DNA of 64,000 bases from Flavobacterium tagetis (lineage in GTDB: Bacteria; Bacteroidota; Bacteroidia; Flavobacteriales; Flavobacteriaceae). The stretch's first letter is position 1; each line of letters begins with the position of its first letter. The translations under genes and the position numbers were made by a program. The stretch spans positions 1-64,000 of the forward strand of contig NZ_JAERSF010000002.1 in assembly GCF_016735615.1 (NCBI RefSeq), written 5' to 3'. The notes beneath the pieces were generated by a model. The model made no database searches. It saw only the letters and a program-made list of their open reading frames with translations, and was not told where the DNA came from. Shown here piece by piece: positions 1-8,473 of the stretch.

Positions 1-4
1 GCCT

Positions 5-113
5 TAAGGTGGTTATTGCGGCGGGGCTCACCTCTTCCCATCCCGAACAGAGAAGTTAAGCCCGCCTGCGCAGATGGTACTGCATCATTGTGGGAGAGTA
101 TGTCGTCGCCTTT
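5..113 (+). rRNA. rrf: 5S ribosomal RNA
   Basis: This has the typical bacterial 5S core: CCCGAACAGAGAAGTTAAG in loop B/helix III, followed by GATGGTACTGC and GGGAGAGTA. The 5' AAGGTGG pairs with the 3' GTCGCCTT to form helix I. The ends are estimated from that helix and may be off by a few bases. A strong terminator follows directly, so this should be the last gene of an rRNA operon whose 16S and 23S genes lie to the left of the window. Confidence 0.95.
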
Positions 114-119
114 CTTTTG

Positions 120-153
120 AAAACCCTATCCAATTCGGATGGGGTTTTCTGTT
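120..153 (+). terminator. rRNA operon terminator
   Basis: The stem AAAACCCTATCC / GGATGGGGTTTT closes over a 5-nt loop and is followed by TCTGTTTTT. It starts about 7 bp after the 5S rRNA, so it is an intrinsic terminator for the rRNA operon. Confidence 0.85.
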
Positions 154-428
154 TTTATATGATTTTGAAAATTGATAGATTAGACTATGAAAGTAAATTT
201 TAAACATAAAAATCACTATTTATAGTGATGCAAGAAAAAGGGAAGAATAGTAGATTTGTTTTAAAGTTGCAATGTAAACGAGGTGTGTCAAACTATTTTG
301 GAGAATTAAATTGATATAATCATGCAATTTTAATTAAAAATTTTATTACTTGCTCGAATGAATAGTATTTGCATTGGGGAGCTTTACTATATTATTCGGG
401 CTTAGTAATAGAAAGATTTTGCAATAGA

Positions 429-1070
429 TTAATCTACTAAACCATTTTCGACAGCATATTTTACCAATCCTGCTGTATTTTTAGCATTTAATTTTGATAA
501 TAAATTACGACGGTGTGTATTTACCGTATTTAAGCTTATAAAAGTTTTTTCAGCGATTTCAGCGGTATTGTATTCTTGAGCAATCAGTACTAAAATCTCT
601 TTTTCTCTGGAACTTAGCTCGGTTAGGTTAGAGATTTGTTTTTCAATTCTCGTATTATTGCTAAAATGTTTTTCTTCTAACTCTTCGGCAAAATAATTCT
701 CTCCCGAAGCAATTATGTTTATAGCTTTTAGAAGTTCTTCTTTCTCAGCATTTTTTAATAAATAGCCATTTACGCCAATTCTGATTAATCTTGAGACAAT
801 CATTACATTGCTGTGTGTGCTTAAGATTAAGATTTTGATGTGCGGATACTGTTTTTTAAGAATTTTACTCAATTCTATTCCATCCATTTCTGGCATGCTG
901 ATGTCGAGAATGATAAAATCGATAGTTGCTTTTTGAATAATTTTCAATGCGTCAATTCCATTTATAGCTTTATCAATAATCGTAATATTTGATTCACGTT
1001 CTAATAAGGAAATAATTCCTTCAAGAAACATCGTATGATCGTCAACAATAAGTAAATTAATTTTAGTCAT
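429..1070 (-). CDS. NarL/LuxR-family response regulator
   Basis: This is a 213-residue two-component response regulator. The N-terminal receiver domain (about 4-118) has the acidic pair D10/D11, the phospho-acceptor D56 in LDISMP, S84 and the conserved K106. The C-terminal LuxR-type helix-turn-helix (about 148-210) contains the usual SSREKEILVLIAQ and TVNTHRRNLLSKL segments. It starts 11 bp downstream of the histidine kinase gene on the same strand, and the kinase is of the HisKA_3 type that normally pairs with NarL regulators, so the two are very likely a cognate pair in one operon. The target genes cannot be read from sequence. The divergent PepSY-like gene next to the kinase is the nearest candidate. 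Confidence 0.93.
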   Translation of the reverse strand: MTKINLLIVDDHTMFLEGIISLLERESNITIIDKAINGIDALKIIQKATIDFIILDISMPEMDGIELSKILKKQYPHIKILILSTHSNVMIVSRLIRIGVNGYLLKNAEKEELLKAINIIASGENYFAEELEEKHFSNNTRIEKQISNLTELSSREKEILVLIAQEYNTAEIAEKTFISLNTVNTHRRNLLSKLNAKNTAGLVKYAVENGLVD

Positions 1071-1081
1071 TAATAATTATG

Positions 1082-3271
1082 TTAGATGCTTTTTAATTCG
1101 TCAAGCTGATTTTTTAGACCTATTCCTTTAATTTGGATTTTGGACTTTGATTGAAAAACTGGGATTTCAATATTAAAAATAGTGCCTCTTTTTTGTTTTG
1201 AATCAATTATAAGGGAACCGTTTAATTTATTAATTCGGTTTTCCAGATTTACGAGGCCAATTCCTTTTGAAATGTTTTCAGTTTGAAAGCCTATCCCATT
1301 ATCTTCAAATAAAAGATTGAATATATTTTCAATGTAATTCAGCTGAATTTCGATTTCGGAAGCTTTTGCATGTTTGATTGTATTAGTCAACAGTTCCTGT
1401 ATAATTTTAAAAATTTCAATCTGAATATTTTCATCCAAATCATTAATCTCTTTCTTCGGATAAGGAATATATGAAATCTTAATTTTGCTTGCTTCGCTGA
1501 TATTATTCAAATATGATTCTAATACTTCTAGAAATTTATTTTGGCTGAATTTCTTTGGAAGTAAATTGTGTGATAAATTTCGAACCAGCTGGTACGTATC
1601 GTCGAGCTGAAGGCTTATTTTCTGAATATTCGAAGAATTAGAAGAATTTAAATGATTTACTTGTAATTTGATAGCAGCGAGATTACCACCAATGCTGTCG
1701 TGGAGTTCTTGAGAAATACGCTTTCTTTCTTTATCTTGTCCAGTAATTGAAGCCTTAATTAATTCTAATTCTTGCTCTTTTAAAATACTGTTTATTTTTT
1801 GCGAACTAATTTCGGTTTGCTTAATGTTTAATAAATGCTGTATTTTGAATCTTTTGTAAAATTGAAATAATAAGGCAATTATAGGAATCAATAAAATAAG
1901 GAAAGCACTGATAGTAAATAGCTTAATTTTCTTTTGTTGGTTGATTTCCAATGTTTTTAATTGCTGGTCTTTTTTCAGAAGTGAAATCTCATTTCGCTTT
2001 TTGTTGGATGAATTTTGATAGGATAGAATTGTGTTTTCATTGTTTTTTTTTGAAATTTCATCCTGAAGTATCATGTTTTTAATCGCATCTTCTTGGCTAG
2101 CTAAAGCTAATTTTTTTGCTTCGTTTTCGAATTTTAAAGATTCAATTTCTTTTTGTTTCTGAGCTGTTTTGTATTTGATTTCCAACTCATTGATTTCTTT
2201 GATTCTCTCCATTTTCGAGATAGAATCTTTTAAATGAGTTGATTTGTCAAAAAACATATAAGCATTTTTATAGTCTTCTTGTTTTATAGCAATTTCTCGC
2301 AGTTCGTCATAAATGTCTATTTGGTTTTGAAGTAATCCAAAATGTATTGATTTTTGAAGTGCTTCCAAGAAAATCAATTTTGCATCATTATACTTTTTCT
2401 GTGAAGTATAGCAATCGCCAATAGTGCTTCTTGAAATAATGGCTAACTGATTCATTTCGTTTTCATCTGCAATAGTAAGAGCTTCTTGAAACATTTTTAA
2501 TGCTTCTGGGTATTTGTTCTGTAGCTGATAATTTTCGCCTAAGCCAAGTAGTATAATGGACTTTGCTTGAAAATTATTTGTTTTTTCACAAATCGTTTTT
2601 CCTTTCTTATAGTAAATATTGGCATTATCGTAATCTTTCAGTCTCGAATAAATATCAGCAATATTGATGTAGCTTCCTAAAATTATTTCAGAATCATCTT
2701 TGTATTCGAGACATTGCTTAAATAATTTTAAAGCATTTTGATAATCTCCTAATTCTGTATATGTCTGCGCTAAACCGTGTGTATGTGTATAGAAAAGATT
2801 TGTTTCATTGTATTTTTGGGAGGCTTCAATACCTTTTATATGCCATTTTTTACTTTCATTAAACAAGCCTCGTTTATTGTTGTTTATAGCGAGAAGATTA
2901 TATCCTAATGAGAAAAGACGGTTTTTTATTGAATCGTTGGCGGTTGTATTGTATTTAAAAGCTTGATTTGTATAATATATGGAAGAGTCAATTATTGCTC
3001 TTTTGTTGAAATAATAAGCAAGAAGAAGGTTTGCGCTTGCAAGAGATCGGTTGTCTATTTTTGATTTTAATAGTAAATGTGCTTTTTTGTATGCTTTTTT
3101 TTCCTCTCCACGGTTGTATAAATCGTAAAGACCTAGAATTTTGGGACTGTGTTTAAAAACTGATGTTTTTTTGGCAGCAAAAGCCTTCTTTTTATTTTCA
3201 ATCTGTGCCTGTAGACTGAATGATAAAAAGATGATGATGATTAAATAAAACCTTCCTGGGAAGAGTGCCAT
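1082..3271 (-). CDS. TPR-containing sensor histidine kinase
   Basis: This is a 729-residue membrane-bound sensor kinase. It begins with a signal peptide (about 1-22, ending LQAQ). A periplasmic stretch of tetratricopeptide repeats follows (about 50-350), then a coiled coil (about 355-450) and one transmembrane segment (about 451-471). The cytoplasmic part has a HisKA_3 dimerisation region with phospho-acceptor H524 in QELHDSIGG, and an ATPase domain with an N-box (ELLTNTIKHAKA), a G1 box (EDNGIGF) and a G2 box (KGIGLVNL). This layout is common in Bacteroidota, where the TPR part probably senses a protein or peptide partner. It is translated just before the response regulator gene. The signal it detects is unknown. 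Confidence 0.92.
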   Translation of the reverse strand: MALFPGRFYLIIIIFLSFSLQAQIENKKKAFAAKKTSVFKHSPKILGLYDLYNRGEEKKAYKKAHLLLKSKIDNRSLASANLLLAYYFNKRAIIDSSIYYTNQAFKYNTTANDSIKNRLFSLGYNLLAINNNKRGLFNESKKWHIKGIEASQKYNETNLFYTHTHGLAQTYTELGDYQNALKLFKQCLEYKDDSEIILGSYINIADIYSRLKDYDNANIYYKKGKTICEKTNNFQAKSIILLGLGENYQLQNKYPEALKMFQEALTIADENEMNQLAIISRSTIGDCYTSQKKYNDAKLIFLEALQKSIHFGLLQNQIDIYDELREIAIKQEDYKNAYMFFDKSTHLKDSISKMERIKEINELEIKYKTAQKQKEIESLKFENEAKKLALASQEDAIKNMILQDEISKKNNENTILSYQNSSNKKRNEISLLKKDQQLKTLEINQQKKIKLFTISAFLILLIPIIALLFQFYKRFKIQHLLNIKQTEISSQKINSILKEQELELIKASITGQDKERKRISQELHDSIGGNLAAIKLQVNHLNSSNSSNIQKISLQLDDTYQLVRNLSHNLLPKKFSQNKFLEVLESYLNNISEASKIKISYIPYPKKEINDLDENIQIEIFKIIQELLTNTIKHAKASEIEIQLNYIENIFNLLFEDNGIGFQTENISKGIGLVNLENRINKLNGSLIIDSKQKRGTIFNIEIPVFQSKSKIQIKGIGLKNQLDELKSI

Positions 3272-3508
3272 ACGTTTTTGGTTTATACTCTCAATAAAAA
3301 TTAGAAAAAGTATTGTAAACTTGGGATTTGAAAAATCAATTTGTTTTTGACTAAGAAGTAAAAGTACTACAAAACAATTAAAAAAATCTTCTGAAAAATA
3401 AAATTTTTAAATGAAGTTGTGATATAATAGTTAATAAAAAAAAAAATTAAAGTGTTTGTTTATCAGTGTTTTGTGTTTGTGTGAAAGGCTAAATGTTTCT
3501 TAAAAGAA

Positions 3509-3539
3509 TTTGAATGTAAATTTTCTTACAGTAAATTAG
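3509..3539 (+). promoter_or_regulatory. Bacteroidota-type promoter of the PepSY-like gene
   Basis: TTTG at 3509-3512 is followed after exactly 19 nt by TAAATTAG at 3532-3539. This is one base from the Bacteroidota -7 consensus TAnnTTTG. The predicted transcript would begin about 20 nt before the start codon at 3566. The match was found by eye; there is no expression evidence. Confidence 0.5.
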
Positions 3540-3565
3540 TGAGATTATAATTAAATGATTGAATT

Positions 3566-4003
3566 ATGAGAAAGAGAATATTTTTAGCCGTTATTTTGTT
3601 GTTTGCAACAATTTCGGTTAGTGCACAGAAAAAGATAGAGGTATCAGAACTGCCAAAACCAGCTCAAGATTTTTTAAAGAAACATTTTAGCCATACAACT
3701 GTAGAAGTTGCTAAAAAAGATGCAGAACATGGAGAAAAGGGATATGAAGTTAAGCTGAAAGATGGTACAGAAGTAGAATTTTGGAAAGACGGATCATACC
3801 GAGAAGTTGATGGTGGCAACAATCCAATCCCGACAGCTTTTATTCCAGATAATATAAAAGCTTATGTAGCTAAAAATCATCCGAATGAAAAAATAACACA
3901 CATTGACTATGGACATAAAGATTTGGATGTCGATTTGACCAATAATATTGATTTGGAATTTACTAAGGATGGTAAAATTTTAAAAGACAAGAAGGATGAT
4001 TAA
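3566..4003 (+). CDS. Secreted PepSY-like domain protein
   Basis: This is a 145-residue exported protein with a signal peptide (about 1-20, ending SVSAQ). The mature part consists of two similar halves. Each has the pattern of a residue-rich helix followed by paired strands (KGYEVKLKDGTEVEFWKDGSY in the first half, DLDVDLTNNIDLEFTKDGKIL in the second), as in the PepSY-like family (DUF2874) that is frequent in Bacteroidota. It is rich in Lys and Asp and has no catalytic motif. Such proteins are often found beside two-component systems, and this one is divergent from the kinase gene, so it may be a target of that system or modulate it. The function is not established. Confidence 0.8.
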   Translation: MRKRIFLAVILLFATISVSAQKKIEVSELPKPAQDFLKKHFSHTTVEVAKKDAEHGEKGYEVKLKDGTEVEFWKDGSYREVDGGNNPIPTAFIPDNIKAYVAKNHPNEKITHIDYGHKDLDVDLTNNIDLEFTKDGKILKDKKDD

Positions 4004-4022
4004 TTTTTTTAATCGATTCTAA

Positions 4023-4064
4023 ATGCTCTGATTTATTTTCACTTTCATGATTAAATCAGAGCAT
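4023..4064 (+). terminator. Terminator after the PepSY-like gene
   Basis: A perfect 13-bp stem ATGCTCTGATTTA (4023-4035) / TAAATCAGAGCAT (4052-4064) begins 19 bp after the stop codon. The trailing T-run is weak (CTTAATTTG), so it could also be an mRNA-stabilising hairpin. Confidence 0.65.
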
Positions 4065-4143
4065 CTTAATTTGTGGCTGATTTTTTTGTAAATAGTAACG
4101 TGAGAGAAAATAGTTTATATTTACATCTTCTATTAGTTGTTTT

Positions 4144-5175
4144 ATGGAAGAAAATAAACATGTAACGATCTACGATATTGCCGAAAGACTTAATCTTGCA
4201 ACATCTACTATTTCACGAGCTTTAAAAGACCATCACACTATAAGTGATAAGACGATTAAAAAAGTGAAAAAAACCGCTGAAGAAATGGGATTTGTCCCAA
4301 ATACTTTAGCTGCAGGTTTACGTGGAAACAAAACCAGAACTATTGGAGTTTTGATTCCCACAGTTACACAGCCCTTTTTGTCTTCTCTAATTAGCGGAAT
4401 TGAAATTACGGCTCAAAAATCGGATTATACAGTAATTATTATGCAGTCGCATGATTCGTATGAAGAAGAAGTAAATATGGCTAAATCTTTATATAGCAAT
4501 CGAGTAAGCGGTGTTATTTGTTCTCTGGCAATGGAAACGAGAGATACAGCTCATTTTCATCAGTTTTCAAACAATAATATTCCCTTGGTTTTTGTTGATA
4601 GAGTCCCTAAAGGATATAATACTTTTAGAGTTGTTATCGACAATTATACAGCTGGTTACAAAGCAACCAAGCATCTTATTGAACAAGGGTGTATTCGCAT
4701 TGCTCATTTTACCGCCGGTTCAGAATTAGGTAATTTATATAACGAAAGAAAAAGAGGTTATATAGAAGCTTTAAAAGATCATAATATAGAAGTTGAAGAA
4801 GAATTGATTATCAATTTGAATTCCGTTACTTATGAAGACGGTGTAAAAGCAAGCAACGCATTATTTGATTTGAAACCAATTCCAGACGGATTGTTTGCGC
4901 CAGGAGATATTTTAGCTGTAAGTGCCGTTCAGACTGCTAAAAAACGTGGAGTCAAAGTGCCTGAAGAATTCAAAGTAATTGGTTTTAACAACGACCCGAT
5001 TTCGCAGATTATAGATCCTAATTTATCTACTATTACACATCCAGCTGAAAAAATGGGAAAAGCAGCAGCAGATATTATTATAAAAAATTTGAAATCATCT
5101 AAAAATGATGATGATGCTAAAGAAATTACATTCTTAAATACAGAAGTATTGGCAAGAGAATCTTCACAGAAATAG
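4144..5175 (+). CDS. LacI-family transcriptional regulator of the xylan locus
   Basis: This 343-residue regulator has an N-terminal LacI helix-turn-helix (VTIYDIAERLNLATSTISRAL, residues 7-27) and the hinge region ending FVPNTLA. A periplasmic-binding-protein-like sugar-sensing domain follows (about 65-335). It is the first gene of the xylan locus and sits directly upstream of the GH67 gene. Near-palindromic boxes with the LacI-typical central CG, of the form CAAyCGrTTG, lie near three promoters of the locus and probably are its operators. Where the geometry is clear they overlap or touch core promoter elements, so repression relieved by a xylan-derived sugar is the likely mode. A -7-like TATATTTA lies at 4116-4123. 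The effector is not known from sequence. Confidence 0.93.
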   Translation: MEENKHVTIYDIAERLNLATSTISRALKDHHTISDKTIKKVKKTAEEMGFVPNTLAAGLRGNKTRTIGVLIPTVTQPFLSSLISGIEITAQKSDYTVIIMQSHDSYEEEVNMAKSLYSNRVSGVICSLAMETRDTAHFHQFSNNNIPLVFVDRVPKGYNTFRVVIDNYTAGYKATKHLIEQGCIRIAHFTAGSELGNLYNERKRGYIEALKDHNIEVEEELIINLNSVTYEDGVKASNALFDLKPIPDGLFAPGDILAVSAVQTAKKRGVKVPEEFKVIGFNNDPISQIIDPNLSTITHPAEKMGKAAADIIIKNLKSSKNDDDAKEITFLNTEVLARESSQK

Positions 5176-5215
5176 AGTCAAAAAGAAAGGATTTAAATAG
5201 TAAATCCACCCAGCT

Positions 5216-5248
5216 AAAGCAGGATAGTTTTTATAATTATCCTGCTTT
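5216..5248 (+). terminator. Terminator after the LacI-type gene
   Basis: The stem AAAGCAGGATA (5216-5226) / TATCCTGCTTT (5238-5248) is an 11-bp perfect hairpin followed by TATTTATT. It separates the regulator gene from the GH67 transcription unit. Confidence 0.8.
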
Positions 5249-5316
5249 TATTTATTATATAAATTATTTTTTTGAAAAAAAGACGGCTAAAATTTTTTTC
5301 TTAAACAACAATCTTA

Positions 5317-5337
5317 TATTTTTACGCAACCGATTGC
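5317..5337 (+). promoter_or_regulatory. Promoter -7 element with adjacent LacI-type operator (GH67 operon)
   Basis: The box GCAACCGATTGC (5326-5337) is a LacI-like half-symmetric operator centred on CG. It lies one base after TATTTTTA (5317-5324), a candidate -7 element. The same arrangement (-7 element, one base, operator) occurs before the symporter gene at 13659-13679. No TTTG is seen 19 nt upstream here, only a T-run. The operator would cover the expected transcription start, and the start codon of the GH67 gene is 119 bp downstream. Confidence 0.65.
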
Positions 5338-5456
5338 AATCATTGTTTTGTTTGGAATAATGTATTTTTTGAATTAAATTTTTGTCAAATACTTTTAAAC
5401 TGAAATAAAATATTGATTCTTTCGAAAAGATGTTTTGAAGAATTAAATTTAAGCCA

Positions 5457-7610
5457 ATGACCTTATTAAGATTTGTTTTATTGTTTTTTCTGGTTTCCTT
5501 TTCCTCTTTAGCACAAAAGGATTATAAATTATGGCTTCAGTATAATACGGTAGCTAATTCTGCAATAGCTACAGAATATAAAAACACTCTTAAAGGGATT
5601 GTTCTTTTAGGAAATTCTGAAACTATAAAAATTGCAGGAAAAGAACTCAAAACAGGATTTTCGGATATGTTGGGAAATATTCCTGAAATTAAGCCAGATA
5701 TAAAAGGAGAGAACAATCTTATTGTTAGTTCAGAATCGAATTTAAATATCGAAATCAAAAATGAGCTAAAATCTGATTTTGATAAAATAAATGATGAAGG
5801 TTTTATTATCAAAACTGTTTCTTTTAAAAACAAAAAACAAATTATTATTACAGGAAAAAAAGACGTTGCCGTTTTATACGGAGTCTTTAATTTTCTGAGA
5901 ATATTGCAGACTAATAAATCGACTAAAAATTTAAATATTGTTGATTCTCCTAAAACTAATATCAGAATTCTAAATCATTGGGATAATCTTGATAGAACGA
6001 TTGAACGTGGTTATGCTGGATTTTCACTTTGGAATTGGCAGAAATTGCCTGATTTTATTGATCAGCGTTATATTGATTACGCTAGAGCAAATGCCTCAAT
6101 CGGAATTAACGGAACGGTTTTGACCAATGTAAATGCCAACGCTTTAATCCTCACTCCGCAGTATTTAGAAAAAGTGGAAGCTTTAGCGAATGTTTTTAGA
6201 CCTTATGGAATAAAAGTCTATTTAACGGCAAGATTTTCGGCACCAATCGAAATTGGAAACTTAAAAACTGCAGATCCAAAAGATTCTGAAGTTATCAATT
6301 GGTGGAAAAATAAGTCGGCTGAAATCTATAAACGAATTCCTGATTTCGGCGGATTTTTGGTGAAAGCCAATTCAGAAGGTCAGCCAGGTCCGCAAAATTA
6401 TGGACGAGATCACGTTGACGGAGCAAATATGTTAGCTGATGCTGTTGCACCTTTTGATGGTGTAATTATGTGGAGAGCCTTTGTATATTCAGAACATGAT
6501 GCGAATGATAGAGCTAAACAGGCTTACGCGGAATTTCAGCCGTATGATGGAAAATTTAAAGAGAATGTAATTGTTCAGGTAAAAAATGGAGCAATCGATT
6601 TTCAGCCTAGAGAACCTTTTCATCCGTTATTTGGAGCAATGCCAAAAACGCCTTTAATGATGGAATTTCAAATCACGCAGGAATATTTAGGTTTCAGTAC
6701 ACATTTGGTTTTTCTGCCAAAATTATTTCAGGAAGTTTTAGAAGCTGATACTTATCAAAAAGGAGAAGGTTCAACCGTTGCTAAAGTTGTTGACGGCACT
6801 TTATATCAAAATAAATTAACGGGAATTGCAGGCGTTGCAAATATTGGAAATGATTTAAATTGGACAGGCCATCCTTTTGCACAGGCAAATTGGTATGGTT
6901 TCGGAAGACTAGCGTGGAATCCTTATCTAGATTCAAAAACCATAGCCGATGAATGGTTAAGAAGTACTTTTTCTAATGATAAAAATTTTATTGAACCTGT
7001 CAAAAATATCATGATTGAATCTCGCGAAGCTGTTGTAAATTACATGACACCACTCGGATTGCATCATATTATGGACACGGGCCATCATTACGGACCTGGG
7101 CCTTGGGTTTCTAATTTGTCAAGACCAGAATGGAATCCGACATACTATCATAAAGCCGACAAAAACGGAATTGGTTTTGACAGATCAAAAACCGGAACCA
7201 ATGCGAGTGCACAATATGCTCCTGAGGTTGAGAAACTTTTTGATAGTTTAGAAACCTGTCCAGAGAAAGATCTTTTATGGTTTCATCATGTTCCGTGGAA
7301 TTATAAGTTAAAAAATGGTCAAACACTTTGGAATGGTTTGGCACTTAAATATCAAGAAGGTGTAAATCAGGTGTCAGCAATGCAGAATGTTTGGAAGAAA
7401 ACTGAAAAATATATCGACAGCGAACGTTTTAATGAAGTCGAAATGTTGCTAGAAATTCAATATAAAGAAGCAAAATGGTGGCGGAATGCCTGTTTGTTGT
7501 ATTTTCAGCAATTTTCAGGGAAAGAACTTCCTGACGGAGTAGAAAAACCGACACATACTTTAGATTATTTTAAGTCATTAAAATTTCCATTTGCCCCTGG
7601 AAATGGATAG
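5457..7610 (+). CDS. GH67 alpha-glucuronidase
   Basis: This 717-residue exported enzyme has a signal peptide (about 1-19, ending SSLAQ). An N-terminal beta-sandwich domain (about 20-165) precedes the TIM barrel and C-terminal helical domain typical of family GH67. By motif alignment with characterised GH67 enzymes, the general acid is E307 (in KANSEGQPGP) and the base pair is D381 (in GAIDFQPREP) and E409 (in QITQEY). GH67 enzymes remove 4-O-methyl-glucuronic acid from the non-reducing end of xylo-oligosaccharides, so it should act in the periplasm after import. The SDR gene follows 15 bp downstream, which suggests an operon with the uronate genes. The length is normal for the family. Confidence 0.95.
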   Translation: MTLLRFVLLFFLVSFSSLAQKDYKLWLQYNTVANSAIATEYKNTLKGIVLLGNSETIKIAGKELKTGFSDMLGNIPEIKPDIKGENNLIVSSESNLNIEIKNELKSDFDKINDEGFIIKTVSFKNKKQIIITGKKDVAVLYGVFNFLRILQTNKSTKNLNIVDSPKTNIRILNHWDNLDRTIERGYAGFSLWNWQKLPDFIDQRYIDYARANASIGINGTVLTNVNANALILTPQYLEKVEALANVFRPYGIKVYLTARFSAPIEIGNLKTADPKDSEVINWWKNKSAEIYKRIPDFGGFLVKANSEGQPGPQNYGRDHVDGANMLADAVAPFDGVIMWRAFVYSEHDANDRAKQAYAEFQPYDGKFKENVIVQVKNGAIDFQPREPFHPLFGAMPKTPLMMEFQITQEYLGFSTHLVFLPKLFQEVLEADTYQKGEGSTVAKVVDGTLYQNKLTGIAGVANIGNDLNWTGHPFAQANWYGFGRLAWNPYLDSKTIADEWLRSTFSNDKNFIEPVKNIMIESREAVVNYMTPLGLHHIMDTGHHYGPGPWVSNLSRPEWNPTYYHKADKNGIGFDRSKTGTNASAQYAPEVEKLFDSLETCPEKDLLWFHHVPWNYKLKNGQTLWNGLALKYQEGVNQVSAMQNVWKKTEKYIDSERFNEVEMLLEIQYKEAKWWRNACLLYFQQFSGKELPDGVEKPTHTLDYFKSLKFPFAPGNG

Positions 7611-7625
7611 TATATTATAAAAATT

Positions 7626-8363
7626 ATGAGTAAAAAAACAGCAATTGTAACCGGAGGAAATTCGGGATTAGGTTTTGCAACCGCAAAAAAACTTTGTGAT
7701 AACGGAATCAAAACTTACATAATCGGAAGATCGAAAGAAAAAACAGAAGATGCATGTAAGGAAATTGGAGAAAATGCCATTCCAGTAATTTTCGATTTAA
7801 ATGATTTGAAAGGAATTCCCGCGATGATTGAAAGCATTACAAAAAAGGGTTCAATTGATATTTTGGTAAACAATGCTGGAATTAATATGAAAAAGGAAAT
7901 TCCAGATGTAACTGATGAAGATTTTCTTTCAATAATTCACACCAATTTATTGAGTGTTTTTGCGGTAAGCCGAGAAGTCATAAAAAACATGAAAGCCAAC
8001 GGAAGCGGTAGTATAGTTAACATTAGTTCGATGGCATCTCAATACGGAATTCCAAAAGTAATAGCCTATTCAGCAAGTAAAGGTGCGATCGAAGCAATGA
8101 CACGTGCGATGGCAACAGAATTGGCACCTGCAGGAATACGTGTAAACTGTATAGCACCTGGATTTATTAAAACGAAAATGTCTGCGACAGCTTTGGACAA
8201 CGATCCTGAAAGAAAAAATAAAGTGTTAGGCAGAACGCCAATGGGGTATTTAGGAGAACCGTCAGACATTGCAGATGCAGTTTATTATTTCGCTTTAAGC
8301 GAATCAAAATATACTACCGGTACAGTTTTGCCAGTTGATGGTGGAAATAGTATTGGGTTTTAG
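7626..8363 (+). CDS. SDR-family oxidoreductase, probable D-fructuronate reductase role
   Basis: This 245-residue short-chain dehydrogenase/reductase has the nucleotide-binding motif TGGNSGLG (9-16), NNAG (82-85), the active-site Ser at 134/135, and Y148 and K152 in YSASK. The classical fold ends with the PVDGG segment. It has no signal peptide, so it is cytoplasmic. It lies between the GH67 gene and uxuA. Fructuronate must be reduced to mannonate before UxuA can act, and the usual long-chain UxuB is absent here, so I infer that this SDR does that step. The family assignment is certain; the substrate is inferred from context only. Other sugar or uronate oxidations remain possible. Confidence 0.85.
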   Translation: MSKKTAIVTGGNSGLGFATAKKLCDNGIKTYIIGRSKEKTEDACKEIGENAIPVIFDLNDLKGIPAMIESITKKGSIDILVNNAGINMKKEIPDVTDEDFLSIIHTNLLSVFAVSREVIKNMKANGSGSIVNISSMASQYGIPKVIAYSASKGAIEAMTRAMATELAPAGIRVNCIAPGFIKTKMSATALDNDPERKNKVLGRTPMGYLGEPSDIADAVYYFALSESKYTTGTVLPVDGGNSIGF

Positions 8364-8379
8364 TGAATGCTGAAAATTG

Positions 8380-8458
8380 CTCGCAAAGATGCGAAGTCGC
8401 AAAGTATTTTTTTTAAGCTTTTTTATATAAAAACTTTGCGCCTTTGCGTCTTTGCGAG
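8380..8458. repeat. Inverted repeat upstream of uxuA
   Basis: The arms CTCGCAAAGATGCGAAGTCG... (8380-8405) and ...CTTTGCGTCTTTGCGAG (8433-8458) are near-perfect complements over 26 bp, with a T-rich loop containing AAGCTT. A closely related element lies at 9681-9760 after uxuA. Because the right arm runs to within 16 bp of the uxuA start codon, it may affect translation or separate the transcripts. Confidence 0.8.
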
Positions 8459-8473
8459 ATTAAAAAAATAAGT

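Noticed and set aside
4088..4123. A full promoter before the LacI-type gene.
   Set aside because: TATATTTA at 4116-4123 fits a -7 element, but the nearest TTTG (4085-4088) is 27 nt away, beyond the normal spacing. Only the -7 part is mentioned.
8444..8473. A longer N-terminus of UxuA.
   Set aside because: It would start with TTG within the right arm of the inverted repeat. Family N-termini align with the ATG at 8474 or 8483.
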